From Chthoniobacterales bacterium (GTDB taxonomy: Bacteria > Verrucomicrobiota > Verrucomicrobiia > Chthoniobacterales > UBA6821), in contig JAIEQL010000008.1 of the NCBI GenBank assembly GCA_019747735.1, positions 1 to 64,000 on the forward strand: DNA of 64,000 nt, written 5' to 3'. Position 1 is the stretch's first letter. Every line of letters starts with the position of its first letter. A program made the translations under genes and the position numbers. The notes under the pieces were generated by a model. The model saw nothing but the letters and a program-made list of their open reading frames with translations. It searched no databases and had not been told where the DNA came from. Below are positions 25,071 through 35,037 of this stretch, one piece after another.

Positions 25071-27896
25071 TCACGCTTCAGCTGTAGTCATGAGGCAGGA
25101 ACAAAAAAGATTCCGATCTCCATAGACATTATCGATACGACTTACGCTTGGCCAAAATTTATGCCGACGCAGCCAGGGTGCAGGATAAGCCGCGACTTCC
25201 CGCGTGTAAGGACGATCCCACGCATCAGCAGTCACTGCACGAGCCGTGTGAGGAGCTCTTTTGAGCGGATTGTTAGCGCGATCATAGGTTCCTTGTTCTA
25301 TTAAAAGAAGTTCTTGATGAATAGCAATCATCGCTTCACAAAAACGATCGAGCTCTTCTTTTGATTCGCTCTCTGTGGGTTCGATCATCAAGGTGCCCGG
25401 CACAGGCCAGCTCATGGTAGGAGCATGAAACCCATAATCCATAAGCCGCTTCGCCACATCCTCCACTTCGATCCCAGCACGCTGTTTCCACTCACGTAGA
25501 TCCAAAATGCATTCATGAGCGACACGTCCCTGCTCTCCTCTGTAAAGCACGGTAAAATAAGGCTCGAGGCGCTTTGCGATATAATTAGCATTGAGAATGG
25601 CCACCCTAGTTGCTTGCGTGAGCCCCTCTGCTCCCATCATCCGAATGTACATCCAACTGATGACACAAATACTGGCACTCCCCCAGGGCGCACTACTAAT
25701 TGTTTTCCCTTTATTTTTTCCTATTTCAATAACGGGATGGCTTGGCAAATAAAGCGTCAAGTGCTTGGCAACACAAATAGGACCAACACCGGGACCACCT
25801 CCGCCATGAGGAATACAAAATGTTTTATGAAGATTGAGGTGGCAAACATCCGCGCCTAGATCATAAGGACGACAGAGACCGACTTGAGCATTCATATTAG
25901 CCCCATCCATGTAGACTTGTCCCCCAGCCTCATGAATCAAGGCACAGAGCTCTTTCACAGAAGATTCAAATACGCCATGAGTGGAAGGATAGGTCATCAT
26001 GACGGCTGCCAATGCATCGCGATGGAGCTCCACTTTATTTTTAAAATCAGCCACATCAATGTTGCCTAGCTGATCGCAAGCGACACCGATCACTTTCATC
26101 CCAGCCATCACCGCACTGGCAGGATTGGTGCCATGAGCGGAGTTAGGAATTAAGCAGATTTGACGGTGCTTCTCTCCACGAGCCTCATGATAAGCTCGAA
26201 TGGCCAGTAATCCTGCATACTCTCCTTGCGAGCCAGCATTGGGCTGCAGGGAGACGGCATCAAATCCAGTAATCTCGGCTAACCATTGCTCTAATTGATG
26301 AAAGATTTGTTGATATCCTTGAGCTTGTTCCAGCGGCACGAAAGGATGAAGACCACTGATTGTTTCCCAACTAAGGGGAAGCATTTCAGCAGTAGCATTG
26401 AGCTTCATCGTGCAAGAACCGAGAGGGATCATCGAGGTGGTCAATGAAAGGTCCTTGCTTTCCAAATGACGGAGATAACGGAGCATCTCTGTTTCGGTAT
26501 GATACTGATGAAAAACCGGATGTTCTAAAAAGGAAGAAGTCCTTTGAAGTGGCTCTGGCCATTGATTCGCAATGGCAGTTGTCAATTGTCGGTTCTCAGT
26601 TCCCAGCGAAACTTCAAAAAGCGAAAGGAGTTTTTCAAGCGACTGTGTTGTTTCATCAAGGGTAATGGAAACTGCTTTTTCTTTTTCAAAAAAACGGAGG
26701 TTAATTTTTTGTTGATGAGCTCGTTTTTTTAACGAGACGAATTGCTCTTGGGTTAGTTGAAGAGCAACCGTATCAAAGAGCGGTTTTTCAACAATCTGCC
26801 ATCCGCTCTGAGCCAAGGAAAAAGCTAGTTCAGTAGCCTTATCATGAATTTTTTGTGCAATGGCTTTGAGCCCCTCAGGGCCATGATAAACCGCATACAT
26901 GGAAGCCATCACCGCCAGCAATACTTGTGCCGTACAAATATTGCTAGTGGCTTTCTCACGGCGAATATGTTGCTCCCGTGTCTGGAGGGCCAAGCGGAAA
27001 GCCATGTTCCCCTCTTCATCGTGAGAAATTCCAACCAGGCGGCCTGGCATCCGACGCTTGAGCTCTTCACGCACTGCCATAAACGCAGCATGGGGACCAC
27101 CATATCCGAGCGGAACTCCGAAACGTTGTGTAGAGCCAATAGCAATGTCAGCTCCCCATTCTCCAGGCGGTTTGAGTAACGTGAGGCTCAAAGGATCACA
27201 AGCGACAACCGCCAACCCTCCTGCAGCCTTAGTTTGACGAACAAAGAGTTCTGGACTTTCGATCACTCCATTACTTCCTGGATATTGGAATAACGCTCCA
27301 CCAAGCGCGGCTGGCATTTCTTTCAAGGATCCCACCACCAGCCCAACTCCAAGGGCCTCGCAACGCGTGCCCAAGAGGGCAATGGTTTGCGGATGGGTAT
27401 TGGATTCGACAAAAAAGAGAGGGGTTTTTTGAAGATCCACACAAAGAGCCATCGCCTCTGCTGCTGCTGTGGCCTCATCGAGCATCGAGGCATTGGCGAT
27501 GGGCAGTCCCGTGAGATCGGCAATCATCGTTTGAAAATTGAGTAACGCTTCGAGACGACCTTGTGCAATTTCTGCTTGATAGGGAGTGTAAGCCGTGTAC
27601 CAACCAGGATTTTCCAAAATATTGCGCCGAATCACCGCCGGCAAAAAAGTTCCATGATATCCCATTCCAAGATAGGTAGGATAAAGCTGGTTAAGCGATG
27701 CTAGTGCGCGCAACTCCGCAAGCGCCTCTTCTTCGGTGGCTGCAGGAGGCAGATCAAGAAAATCTGTAAAGCGCAACTGCTGAGGAATTGTTTGCGCGAT
27801 GAGCTCTTCGAGGCTTTTACAATCAAGCTCTCGAAGCATTGCGTTGATGGCTGCGGCATCAACTCCTAAATGGCGGGATAAAAATGGAGAGGACAT
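25071..27896 (-). CDS. gcvP: Glycine dehydrogenase (decarboxylating), P protein
   Basis: Single-chain P protein of the glycine cleavage system, 941 residues from the ATG at 27896; it decarboxylates glycine and passes the aminomethyl group to lipoyl-GcvH. The PLP segment [20 protein letters not shown] is in the C-terminal half, and the N-terminal half carries [14 protein letters not shown]. Both halves are fused, unlike the split GcvPA/GcvPB form. gcvH lies about 107 bases upstream. gcvT, the third component, is not in the window. Confidence 0.96.
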   Translation of the reverse strand: MSSPFLSRHLGVDAAAINAMLRELDCKSLEELIAQTIPQQLRFTDFLDLPPAATEEEALAELRALASLNQLYPTYLGMGYHGTFLPAVIRRNILENPGWYTAYTPYQAEIAQGRLEALLNFQTMIADLTGLPIANASMLDEATAAAEAMALCVDLQKTPLFFVESNTHPQTIALLGTRCEALGVGLVVGSLKEMPAALGGALFQYPGSNGVIESPELFVRQTKAAGGLAVVACDPLSLTLLKPPGEWGADIAIGSTQRFGVPLGYGGPHAAFMAVREELKRRMPGRLVGISHDEEGNMAFRLALQTREQHIRREKATSNICTAQVLLAVMASMYAVYHGPEGLKAIAQKIHDKATELAFSLAQSGWQIVEKPLFDTVALQLTQEQFVSLKKRAHQQKINLRFFEKEKAVSITLDETTQSLEKLLSLFEVSLGTENRQLTTAIANQWPEPLQRTSSFLEHPVFHQYHTETEMLRYLRHLESKDLSLTTSMIPLGSCTMKLNATAEMLPLSWETISGLHPFVPLEQAQGYQQIFHQLEQWLAEITGFDAVSLQPNAGSQGEYAGLLAIRAYHEARGEKHRQICLIPNSAHGTNPASAVMAGMKVIGVACDQLGNIDVADFKNKVELHRDALAAVMMTYPSTHGVFESSVKELCALIHEAGGQVYMDGANMNAQVGLCRPYDLGADVCHLNLHKTFCIPHGGGGPGVGPICVAKHLTLYLPSHPVIEIGKNKGKTISSAPWGSASICVISWMYIRMMGAEGLTQATRVAILNANYIAKRLEPYFTVLYRGEQGRVAHECILDLREWKQRAGIEVEDVAKRLMDYGFHAPTMSWPVPGTLMIEPTESESKEELDRFCEAMIAIHQELLLIEQGTYDRANNPLKRAPHTARAVTADAWDRPYTREVAAYPAPWLRRHKFWPSVSRIDNVYGDRNLFCSCLMTTAEA

Positions 27897-28003
27897 GACA
27901 GGTGAAAAGGTTTGCAGGTGGCAGACATTCAAGGTGCTTCGTGCCTATTTTAAAACGCCACACTGAGGCGTGGCGAAGAATTAACTTTAACTGCTTTAGG
28001 TCA

Positions 28004-28393
28004 TCACTTGAGCGATGACTCATAAGCTTCTGCCCTAAGCAAGCCCTCAAGCTCCTCTGGAGCGCTGCAGCGTATTTTAAAAATCCATCCTTCTCCAAAA
28101 GGATCAGTATTAATGAGCCCTGGCTCTGAAAGAAGTTTTTCATTAGTAGCAACGACACTACCTGAAACAGGAGCATAAATATCGCTAGCAGCTTTGACCG
28201 ATTCTACAATGGCTGCAGGAGCTTTTGCGGTGAGCGTCGCATCTAGTTTGGGCAGCTCGACATAAACGATGTCGGTCAATTCAGCTTGGGCATGATCGCT
28301 AATACCAACGGTCACCAATAAGGGATTAGATGGATCACGAGACACCCATTCATGAGTGGGTGCATAGAGCAAATTTGCTTTCTTAGGCTCCAT
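28004..28393 (-). CDS. gcvH: Glycine cleavage system H protein
   Basis: Lipoyl carrier protein of 129 residues. THEWVS near the N-terminus, GISDHAQAELTDIVYVELP, and the lipoylation site ESVKAASDIYAPVSG are canonical. The last residues follow the GEGWIFKI motif. It overlaps the DUF1844 gene by 11 bases upstream and precedes gcvP, so the three probably form one operon. Confidence 0.96.
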   Translation of the reverse strand: MEPKKANLLYAPTHEWVSRDPSNPLLVTVGISDHAQAELTDIVYVELPKLDATLTAKAPAAIVESVKAASDIYAPVSGSVVATNEKLLSEPGLINTDPFGEGWIFKIRCSAPEELEGLLRAEAYESSLK

Positions 28394-28790
28394 AACTTTT
28401 TGAAAATCGCTTTTTATGTTCCTCAGACTCCTGTGCAGTAATCACCGCCTCCTTGGAAGGCTCTTTTTCTGAGGTTTCCAAATTGCTTGTCGATGGTGGG
28501 GTAGGAGTCGAGCCTTGTGCTTGGATAAAGTTCATCTGCAATTCAGACAAAATATTTCCTAGAATAGCTTCCTCATCTTTACTGAGATTGCCACGTGTCT
28601 TTTCGCGCAAGAGCTCTAAGTGATCGATAAACATGCGAGCCGCATCGAGATTGACGGAGGTTTCTCCCGTGGCAGGATGTGGAAGCCGCCCCAAGCAAAG
28701 CATCGCTTGCTGTGCTTGCAGCATAACAAACTCAATAAAACGTTGTGTGACAGAGGCGTCGTGGTGATCTGCTTTTTGAACTTCAGGCAT
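28383..28790 (-). CDS. DUF1844 family protein
   Basis: A 135-residue soluble protein from the ATG at 28790. The core (FIEFVMLQAQQAMLCLG ... NLDAARMFIDHLELLREKTRGNLS) matches DUF1844, a small helical family of unknown function common in PVC and other phyla. The C-terminal 45 residues are Pro/Ser/Glu-rich and probably disordered. It overlaps gcvH by 11 bases. The function is unknown. Confidence 0.82.
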   Translation of the reverse strand: MPEVQKADHHDASVTQRFIEFVMLQAQQAMLCLGRLPHPATGETSVNLDAARMFIDHLELLREKTRGNLSKDEEAILGNILSELQMNFIQAQGSTPTPPSTSNLETSEKEPSKEAVITAQESEEHKKRFSKSYGA

Positions 28791-28871
28791 AAAAAAGGTG
28801 GTTAGTATAAGGCAGCCTACCCTAATGCTGCTTCGCAATAAATTGAAGTTAAAAGTTGACTAGGACAGATT

Positions 28872-30338
28872 CTATTTTTCCCAATAATAATTGGATCTCA
28901 ATTGAGAGAGAATAAACTGATGCAATCGTTGAATACCTTCAGGAGACATCTTCTGCTCCACAGAGTTCAAAAAAGCAAGAGGGGCTCCTTGCTTAAAAGC
29001 TAGAAGATCTTGATTAATGAGCCCAAAGGGCATTCTGGAAAAATAGCGATCGATCTCAGGATCGTGCAGCGAAGCCAAGGCCCCTTGCAATCGAAAATAG
29101 ACAAAAAAAGGAAGGGCATTCACATTCATTTGAAGCTTGAAAGAGAAGAGAAGCAGTAGCGTGATGATGCTCCCAGCGAGCAATCCCTTTTTCTCTTTCC
29201 ACTGCTCCAACAACCACTCTAAGACCCTCAAAAAGGGAAGACTCACCAGCGGGAGCATTACCAATAAATACCGTGGGCCATAACACCATGTGCCACTCCA
29301 GGTCCGCAGTTTTGCATTGACCAGCAAAATGGCTACTCCCATCGCTACAAAGAGAGAGGTCTCTGCTCTAAATTTTTTAAAAAAAGAAGGGTACCCAAAA
29401 AGCGCTAACAAGAGCAGAGGAAAACAGAAAAACATACTGAACTGCGGATCAAAAAAGAAATGGGAAAGACCATAAAAAAGATGCCCCGAGAAAATAGGCT
29501 CTCCCCTCTCTTGCCACTGTCCATAACCACTTTCAAAAGGAGAACCAAATTTGTAATTGTTGAGGGCAAGAATCACTCCTAATGCCAACGCAATAGGAAT
29601 ACCGAAAGAACAGATACTAGGCAGCAACAAACGCCCATATTGCCAAAGAGAAGAGCGCTCTGAATGTTGCTTGTAGCAGAGCATTATAAAAAAGATTCCA
29701 ATGATGGGCAGCAAGATGACATACATAACCTTGGTGAGGATTAGTGCTGCAAAAAAGAGTCCCTCTAAAACCTGATGTCGCCTTGATTGTAAGCCATCCC
29801 AACTTCGCACCAGGTGATAATAAAAACCCAACATGAAAAGCGTCTGATAAATTTCGGAATTCTGAGCCCTCAAATAGTTCCACCAATAGGTCGCATAGAA
29901 TGCTGCCATCAGATAAAGAAAGGCAACGACCCTTCGCTTTGTATAACGACTGGCAATGAGAAAAAGGTAGAAGGCACTTGCAAGGCTCAATAAAAGGTTA
30001 AAGCAATTCAAATAAATCACTCGTGAAGGAGAGAAATAATCCAACTTTCCTTCACAGTATTTTTGAAAAGAGAGAAGAGGTAGATAGATGAGCCCGTTGA
30101 AAACTCCATATTTGCAATACCATTTTCCTTTCGTCACATTTTCTACAAAAAACTGCCCTCGCTCGCCGCAAGAGGTGGCTACTTCTGCAGGAATAGCCAT
30201 TGATCGATTATTAATAAGGCTCACCGTCTCGCAACGAACCATCATTGGATCAGCAACATATTCCTCCCTGGGCATTGCTAAGATCCCGATTCCTAGAACA
30301 ACTAAAGCAATCAGAACGAAATAACACTTTATAGGCAT
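28872..30338 (-). CDS. Polytopic membrane protein, GT-C-like
   Basis: Membrane protein of 488 residues with about ten hydrophobic segments. A first periplasmic loop of some 70 residues (with MPREEY early) is followed by alternating helices and short loops, ending in a soluble tail. The overall plan resembles GT-C glycosyltransferases, and AQNSEIYQTLFMLGFYY resembles a segment seen in GT39/GT87-like proteins, but I cannot identify a catalytic DE motif with certainty. The substrate is unknown. It stands between DUF1844 and the M16 peptidase on the same strand. Confidence 0.68.
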   Translation of the reverse strand: MPIKCYFVLIALVVLGIGILAMPREEYVADPMMVRCETVSLINNRSMAIPAEVATSCGERGQFFVENVTKGKWYCKYGVFNGLIYLPLLSFQKYCEGKLDYFSPSRVIYLNCFNLLLSLASAFYLFLIASRYTKRRVVAFLYLMAAFYATYWWNYLRAQNSEIYQTLFMLGFYYHLVRSWDGLQSRRHQVLEGLFFAALILTKVMYVILLPIIGIFFIMLCYKQHSERSSLWQYGRLLLPSICSFGIPIALALGVILALNNYKFGSPFESGYGQWQERGEPIFSGHLFYGLSHFFFDPQFSMFFCFPLLLLALFGYPSFFKKFRAETSLFVAMGVAILLVNAKLRTWSGTWCYGPRYLLVMLPLVSLPFLRVLEWLLEQWKEKKGLLAGSIITLLLLFSFKLQMNVNALPFFVYFRLQGALASLHDPEIDRYFSRMPFGLINQDLLAFKQGAPLAFLNSVEQKMSPEGIQRLHQFILSQLRSNYYWEK

Positions 30339-30368
30339 CTTACGTCTTGTAACAACTGCGTTGTTGAT

Positions 30369-32927
30369 TTATTCAACAATGCTACTTGTCACCACAACTT
30401 CAGCAGAACCAGAAACATTCAAATACTTTTTGATAACAGTATTGAGCTGATCGAGGGTCACTTTTTGAATCTCTTCTTGATGGCGACGGTATTGATCAAA
30501 TCCAAGTCCCATCAGCTCCGAACTAGCACAATAGCTTGCAAAACTACCATTAGATTGCGTTGCAATGGCATCTGCTCCAATAATTTTTTTCTTAGCACGA
30601 TCTAACTCTTCTTGTGTTAAGCCGTGCTCAGCCACATTACCAATTTCTGCTTCAAACAGAGCGCGTGCTTTACTAATTTTTTGAGGATTTGTTCCTAAAT
30701 AAAAGAGAAAAGCTCCTGGCGCCAATCCCACAAAATTGGAAGAGCCGACGTAGTAGGCAAGGGCTTCTTGTTCACGCAAGCGATTAAAGAAACGAGAACC
30801 TAGATCATTGCAAGCGGCATTGAGTATTTCTAAAGCAGTCCTATCAGGACTAGTAACGGAGGTGGTTAGGAAACCTTTGAGGACGATGGCCTGTTCTTTT
30901 TTTTCAGCAATCTCTTCACAAAGCGGCTTTGTAAGAGGCTCAGGAGCGGATGGATTTTGTAGCATTAATGCTCCCGGAGGCATTTTTTGAAATGCTTTTT
31001 TAGCAGCTTCTACAACTTCTTGTGCTTTCACATCTCCAAAAATAGCTAAGACACCATTCTGTCCAACAGCTCCTTGTTGATAAAGAGCTTGGAGCATTGC
31101 AGGAGTTAACTTAGGAACGGTCTCGGTCGTACCTAGCAAACGCATCGCATAGGGATGGGAACCAAAGAGTTTTTGATAGAGAAGATGGCGTCCCTTGCTT
31201 AACAGTTGATCCTCTTCGGCTTTGATAGCAGCAAGCTGCGAAAGTTTTTCACGTTGGACTTCCAAATCAGGAAAAGTGGCCTCGGTCAATACTTCAGCCA
31301 AAAGATCTAAACCCAATGAAAAATCTGGTTTCATGACATCGACGGAAACAGAAAAACTATTATTTCCCGCAGCAGCTCCGATACTCCCTCCTACTTGTTC
31401 AATCGTCTGAGCAATATTTTCTGCCGTACGCTTTTTTGTTCCTTTAATAATCGTACTAGAGAGCAGATCAGCAAGGCCATTATTGTAAGAGTCCTCTGCT
31501 AGTAGGCCTCCACGAAACATAGCGATCATAGAAATCAGTGGGAGTCGATGATCCTCACCAATTAAAAGGCGAAGACCATTAGGAAGGACAAAACTCTGAA
31601 CATCTCGTTGTTTTGTTTTAGAAACACTCTCCTTTTGATTCTTTACCGAAAAACTGGGCTTCGGATCAAGCGAGGTCATCGTGAGCCCATCTCTCACCAA
31701 ATATTTCGTAGCAACACGATGAATATCTTGGAGAGTAACGCGATCAATGGAAGCAAGATATTCTTTTCCAAAATTGGGATTACCTGTACCAAGCCAGCTA
31801 GAACCATAATCGGAAGCCTTACCACGCATAGTTGCTAGGCCGTTTAAATGATCCGAAAGAATTCCCTTTTTTGCCTTTTCTAATTCAGCAACGGTCACTC
31901 CATGTTGAACTACTTTTTCGACTTCTTGAAAAATAGCCGCTTCTGCCTCATCCCGTTTTTCTGGATCAGCAACAGCTCCGAGATAGATCATTCCCTCGCA
32001 AGCATTCAAGGTGTAAAGACCAGCCCCAATCTGATGCACCAGTGCTTTTTTTTCATGAACCTCTTGATTTAATAAAGAGCTACTACCACCCCCGAGGATG
32101 GTTGCGAGAATTTCTACAGCTGGTGCATCAGGACTAGTAAGCCCAGGTGCTCTCCAAGCAATATTGAGACGACTGAGTTCTGTAGCAAAGGGCTCTCTCG
32201 CCAAGCGAATCCCAATTTGTGAGGGTTCTTGCTCGACTAAGAGTGGCTCTAATGACTGGCGCGGGTAGTTTTTAAGGGCCTCGGTAAGCTGATCATGAAT
32301 CTTTTGGACATTCACATCTCCCACTACCACAAAGCAAAGATTATTGGGAACATAACGTTTCTTATAATAGTCCACCACGTCTTGACGGGTGAGTTGATTG
32401 AAAACATCGAGGTAGCCAATGACTGGATGACGAAGTGGACTGACTTGGAAGGCCGTTTTGAAGAGCAACTCCGTACTCTTTCGATCTGGATCGTCTTCCA
32501 TCATGGCAAATTCGCGACGAATCACCTCTTGCTCTTTTTCATATTCTGCTGCAGGAAAATTGGCATTCAGCATCGCATCAGCCAAGATATCAAGAGCTTT
32601 AGTAGCTCCTGTAGAAGGAACATCAATCCAAAAGACAGTGCGATCAAAAGAAGTATAGGCGTTAATATAACCACCTTGCTCTTGTACCTCTTGAGCAATG
32701 GCACCTGGAGGACGATGTGTCGTCCCTTTAAAAATCATATGCTCCAAAATATGAGAAAGCCCTGATCCAAGATGAGCTCCTTCATGAATACTCCCTGTAG
32801 AACACCATGCCTGAACACTGGCCACAGGAGCATGATGATCCTCTTCTACAAGGAGGGTAGCACCATTGGGGAGTGTGAAAAGTTGAGGAGAACCCGGAAG
32901 AATCATTTCTTTTTTCTTATTTTTCAT
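30369..32927 (-). CDS. Tandem M16 family zinc peptidase
   Basis: Pitrilysin-family protein of 852 residues with two M16 repeats. The first half carries the inverted zinc motif HILEH (His 59, Glu 62, His 63) and the distal Glu near 139 in EVIRREFAM, so it should be active. The second half keeps the fold (GLADLLSSTIIKGTKKRTAE) but lacks HxxEH and is probably structural. No signal peptide is seen with this start. It is 6 bases downstream of the Minf_1886 gene. The likely role is peptide turnover; a PqqL-like role is possible but unproven. Confidence 0.9.
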   Translation of the reverse strand: MKNKKKEMILPGSPQLFTLPNGATLLVEEDHHAPVASVQAWCSTGSIHEGAHLGSGLSHILEHMIFKGTTHRPPGAIAQEVQEQGGYINAYTSFDRTVFWIDVPSTGATKALDILADAMLNANFPAAEYEKEQEVIRREFAMMEDDPDRKSTELLFKTAFQVSPLRHPVIGYLDVFNQLTRQDVVDYYKKRYVPNNLCFVVVGDVNVQKIHDQLTEALKNYPRQSLEPLLVEQEPSQIGIRLAREPFATELSRLNIAWRAPGLTSPDAPAVEILATILGGGSSSLLNQEVHEKKALVHQIGAGLYTLNACEGMIYLGAVADPEKRDEAEAAIFQEVEKVVQHGVTVAELEKAKKGILSDHLNGLATMRGKASDYGSSWLGTGNPNFGKEYLASIDRVTLQDIHRVATKYLVRDGLTMTSLDPKPSFSVKNQKESVSKTKQRDVQSFVLPNGLRLLIGEDHRLPLISMIAMFRGGLLAEDSYNNGLADLLSSTIIKGTKKRTAENIAQTIEQVGGSIGAAAGNNSFSVSVDVMKPDFSLGLDLLAEVLTEATFPDLEVQREKLSQLAAIKAEEDQLLSKGRHLLYQKLFGSHPYAMRLLGTTETVPKLTPAMLQALYQQGAVGQNGVLAIFGDVKAQEVVEAAKKAFQKMPPGALMLQNPSAPEPLTKPLCEEIAEKKEQAIVLKGFLTTSVTSPDRTALEILNAACNDLGSRFFNRLREQEALAYYVGSSNFVGLAPGAFLFYLGTNPQKISKARALFEAEIGNVAEHGLTQEELDRAKKKIIGADAIATQSNGSFASYCASSELMGLGFDQYRRHQEEIQKVTLDQLNTVIKKYLNVSGSAEVVVTSSIVE

Positions 32928-32933
32928 ATGCGT

Positions 32934-33359
32934 TTATACTCTGCTCTTAGCTGCCATTGAAGCATCAAGAACTTCCTTAGGTTGAAACGGCATCACAAAA
33001 GCTTCCTGAAAATCTAATCCCTTTGCAAAAGCATCGAGTTGATCTTTTTCTGTCTTGGCTAATACGCCCATTTCGATCAGGTGAAACACCATCTGACCAA
33101 TGTCATCTGCATTCTTAATTCCCCAAGAATGAAGAACTGTAATTCCCATGGGTCCAAATTCCTTTAAGACATAAGTTCGAAATTCATTGAGTAACTCTAT
33201 GTGACTAACATGGGGCGATGGTTTTTCTTTGCGCGATTTTTTACGACGCTTAAATGCAAGATGCAAAACATCACGTAATAAACAATAGGCCTCAGCGCGA
33301 TACCGGCTATCCTTGGAGAGAATAGCATTGATGACTTCTGAAAAATTGGAAAGTTGCAT
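32934..33359 (-). CDS. Minf_1886 family protein (TIGR04138 type)
   Basis: A 141-residue soluble protein that I recognise as a planctomycete/verrucomicrobial conserved hypothetical: FSEVINAILSKDSRYRAEAYCLLRDVLHLAF at the N-terminus, HVSHIELLNEFRTYVLKEFGPMG in the middle, then WGIKNADDIGQMVFHLIEMG. The function is unknown. Its narrow distribution supports placing the genome in Verrucomicrobiota or Planctomycetota. It forms a tight group with a 51-residue membrane protein and an FmdB-like gene. Confidence 0.85.
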   Translation of the reverse strand: MQLSNFSEVINAILSKDSRYRAEAYCLLRDVLHLAFKRRKKSRKEKPSPHVSHIELLNEFRTYVLKEFGPMGITVLHSWGIKNADDIGQMVFHLIEMGVLAKTEKDQLDAFAKGLDFQEAFVMPFQPKEVLDASMAAKSRV

Positions 33360-33365
33360 GAAAAA

Positions 33366-33521
33366 TTAGCGGGCTAATCTACCATCTTCTACTGCATGAG
33401 TAGATTTTTTTAATAATGAAATAGAATGATGAGCGCGCCATTGCTTTACCCCCAAGCCAAGAAGAAAAATAAGAAAAAAAACAACAACGATTTGTTGCTC
33501 GCGATAGGTTAGCAAAAACAT
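33366..33521 (-). CDS. 51-residue single-pass membrane protein
   Basis: A short frame whose ATG (33521) directly follows the TAG stop of the FmdB gene and whose TAA lies 6 bases before the Minf_1886 start. It encodes LTYREQQ, then one hydrophobic helix (IVVVFFLIFLLGLGVKQW), then a basic, polar tail. The plan (LTxREQ plus helix plus KxW) resembles the N-terminal anchor seen in ComEA-like helix-hairpin-helix proteins, but no such domain follows. The snug spacing on both sides is the main evidence that it is a gene. Confidence 0.62.
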   Translation of the reverse strand: MFLLTYREQQIVVVFFLIFLLGLGVKQWRAHHSISLLKKSTHAVEDGRLAR

Positions 33522-33893
33522 CTAAGAGGATTTCTTTTTCTCAGAGTTTATTTTAGAGGTCGTTGTGACTGGCGTTTCGGATTTTTTTTGGGGGGCACTC
33601 TTTGTAGTGGAAGAAGCTTTCGCTTCAGAAGTCCCGCTGGGAGTGGCTCCAGAAGAGGTTTCTTGTTTTGCAGAACTTTTATAGCCTTCACTACGATAAT
33701 CGGTGATGTAAAAGCCTGAGCCTTTGAAAATCAATCCCGCACCAGCTCCTAGGAGGCGTTTTACTTTTCCTTTTCCCCAAGGTTTTATCTGACAAAGCTC
33801 TTCAGGGCAGGTTTTATAAACTTCTGCGGACATTCTTTGAAAAGCATCAAAATGATGACCGCATTTTTGGCATTCGTATTCGTAGGTAGGCAT
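33522..33893 (-). CDS. FmdB-family zinc-ribbon protein
   Basis: A 123-residue protein that begins MPTYEYECQKCGHHFD and continues with CPEELC about 20 residues later, the four-Cys zinc ribbon of FmdB/CxxC_CxxC_SSSS proteins, followed by GLIFKGSGFYITDYR. The C-terminal half is Ser/Thr/Lys-rich and low-complexity. It is a putative regulatory protein, with its biochemical role unknown. It is the first gene of the FmdB, small membrane protein, Minf_1886, M16 run. Confidence 0.9.
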   Translation of the reverse strand: MPTYEYECQKCGHHFDAFQRMSAEVYKTCPEELCQIKPWGKGKVKRLLGAGAGLIFKGSGFYITDYRSEGYKSSAKQETSSGATPSGTSEAKASSTTKSAPQKKSETPVTTTSKINSEKKKSS

Positions 33894-34003
33894 GAAAGAA
33901 GAGTGGGAAGTTGAAGTCAGTTTGTTTTGGAAAAAATATTTTTTAGAGCTTTTTTATTACCTGCCATTACACCGCAATAGCCTCAAACTTTCTTGCGAAA
34001 TTA

Positions 34004-35014
34004 TTACAACAGTTCCGCAATCTGAACAGCATTAAGCGCTGCTCCTTTTAAAAGCTGATCGCCACAAACCCAGAAAGCAAGAGCATTAGGGAGCGCTGAA
34101 TCAAGGCGTAGTCGCCCTACATGACATTGATCAAGTCCTTGGACTTCTAGTGGCATCGGATAGAGCGCCTGTACTGGATCATCAATGATATCAACTCCAG
34201 GAGCTTCCAACAGGGCTTCTTGTGCTTTTGCTAAAGAAACAGGCTTTTCAAATTCTGCATGTATCGCAAGAGAATGAGCTCGATAAACCGGCACACGAAC
34301 GCAGGTAATAGAAGTTTGAAGATCCGGTAAATGAAGAATTTTGCGACTCTCATTTTGAAACTTCATCTCTTCTTTGGTGTAGCCTGTTTCTAAAAAGGCA
34401 TCGACATGCGGTAAAAGATTAAAGGCAATTTGATGAGGATAGACCTTGGGAACAATGACCTCTCCTTGATTCAACGCTGTCACTTGAGAGCGCAATTCCT
34501 CAATACCACGAGCTCCTGTGCCTGACACAGCCTGATAAGTCGATGCAATCACACGACGCAGACCGAATTTTTGATGTAATGGATAAAGCGCCATGAGCGC
34601 AATCAGCGTCGAGCAATTGGGATTGGCAATAATGCCATGATGATGATGGACATCTTGAGGATTAATTTCTGGCACAATCAATGGAACAGAAGGCTCTCCA
34701 CGAAAGGCAGAAGAATTATCAATAACAACAGCTCCAGCTTTGAGCGCATGGGGCACAAACTGTTTTGAAATATCTCCTCCTGCGCTAAAGAGAGCAATAT
34801 CTATTCCTGAGAAACTCCCCTCTTCTAACGCCTCGACAACAAGGATCTGATCTTGAAAAGAAATTTTTGTTCCTGCAGAACGTGAAGAAGCTAGCAATCG
34901 CAACGAAGCTATTGGAAACTGACGCCGCTCTAACACCTTGAGTATCTCCTCTCCAACAGCGCCAGTAGCACCGACGATGGCAATGTGCTTGGGCGATGAG
35001 TCAAAATGATGCAT
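34004..35014 (-). CDS. asd: Aspartate-semialdehyde dehydrogenase
   Basis: Reduces aspartyl phosphate to aspartate semialdehyde, the branch point to lysine/diaminopimelate, threonine and methionine. Length 336. Nucleotide motif GATGAVGEEILK near 15-26, DNSSAFR near 99, catalytic Cys about 134 in ANPNCSTL, and the later HAEF with substrate-binding residues. It serves cell-wall DAP supply. It is divergent from the L,D-transpeptidase gene, with only 23 bases between start codons. Confidence 0.96.
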   Translation of the reverse strand: MHHFDSSPKHIAIVGATGAVGEEILKVLERRQFPIASLRLLASSRSAGTKISFQDQILVVEALEEGSFSGIDIALFSAGGDISKQFVPHALKAGAVVIDNSSAFRGEPSVPLIVPEINPQDVHHHHGIIANPNCSTLIALMALYPLHQKFGLRRVIASTYQAVSGTGARGIEELRSQVTALNQGEVIVPKVYPHQIAFNLLPHVDAFLETGYTKEEMKFQNESRKILHLPDLQTSITCVRVPVYRAHSLAIHAEFEKPVSLAKAQEALLEAPGVDIIDDPVQALYPMPLEVQGLDQCHVGRLRLDSALPNALAFWVCGDQLLKGAALNAVQIAELL

Positions 35015-35037
35015 AAAGATGAAAATGTTAACTCAAA

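Noticed and set aside
28841-28871. Glycine riboswitch upstream of the DUF1844-gcvH-gcvP genes
   Set aside because: The gap is about 80 bases and contains only a TTGAAGTTAAAAGTTGA tract; no tandem aptamer structure could be drawn.
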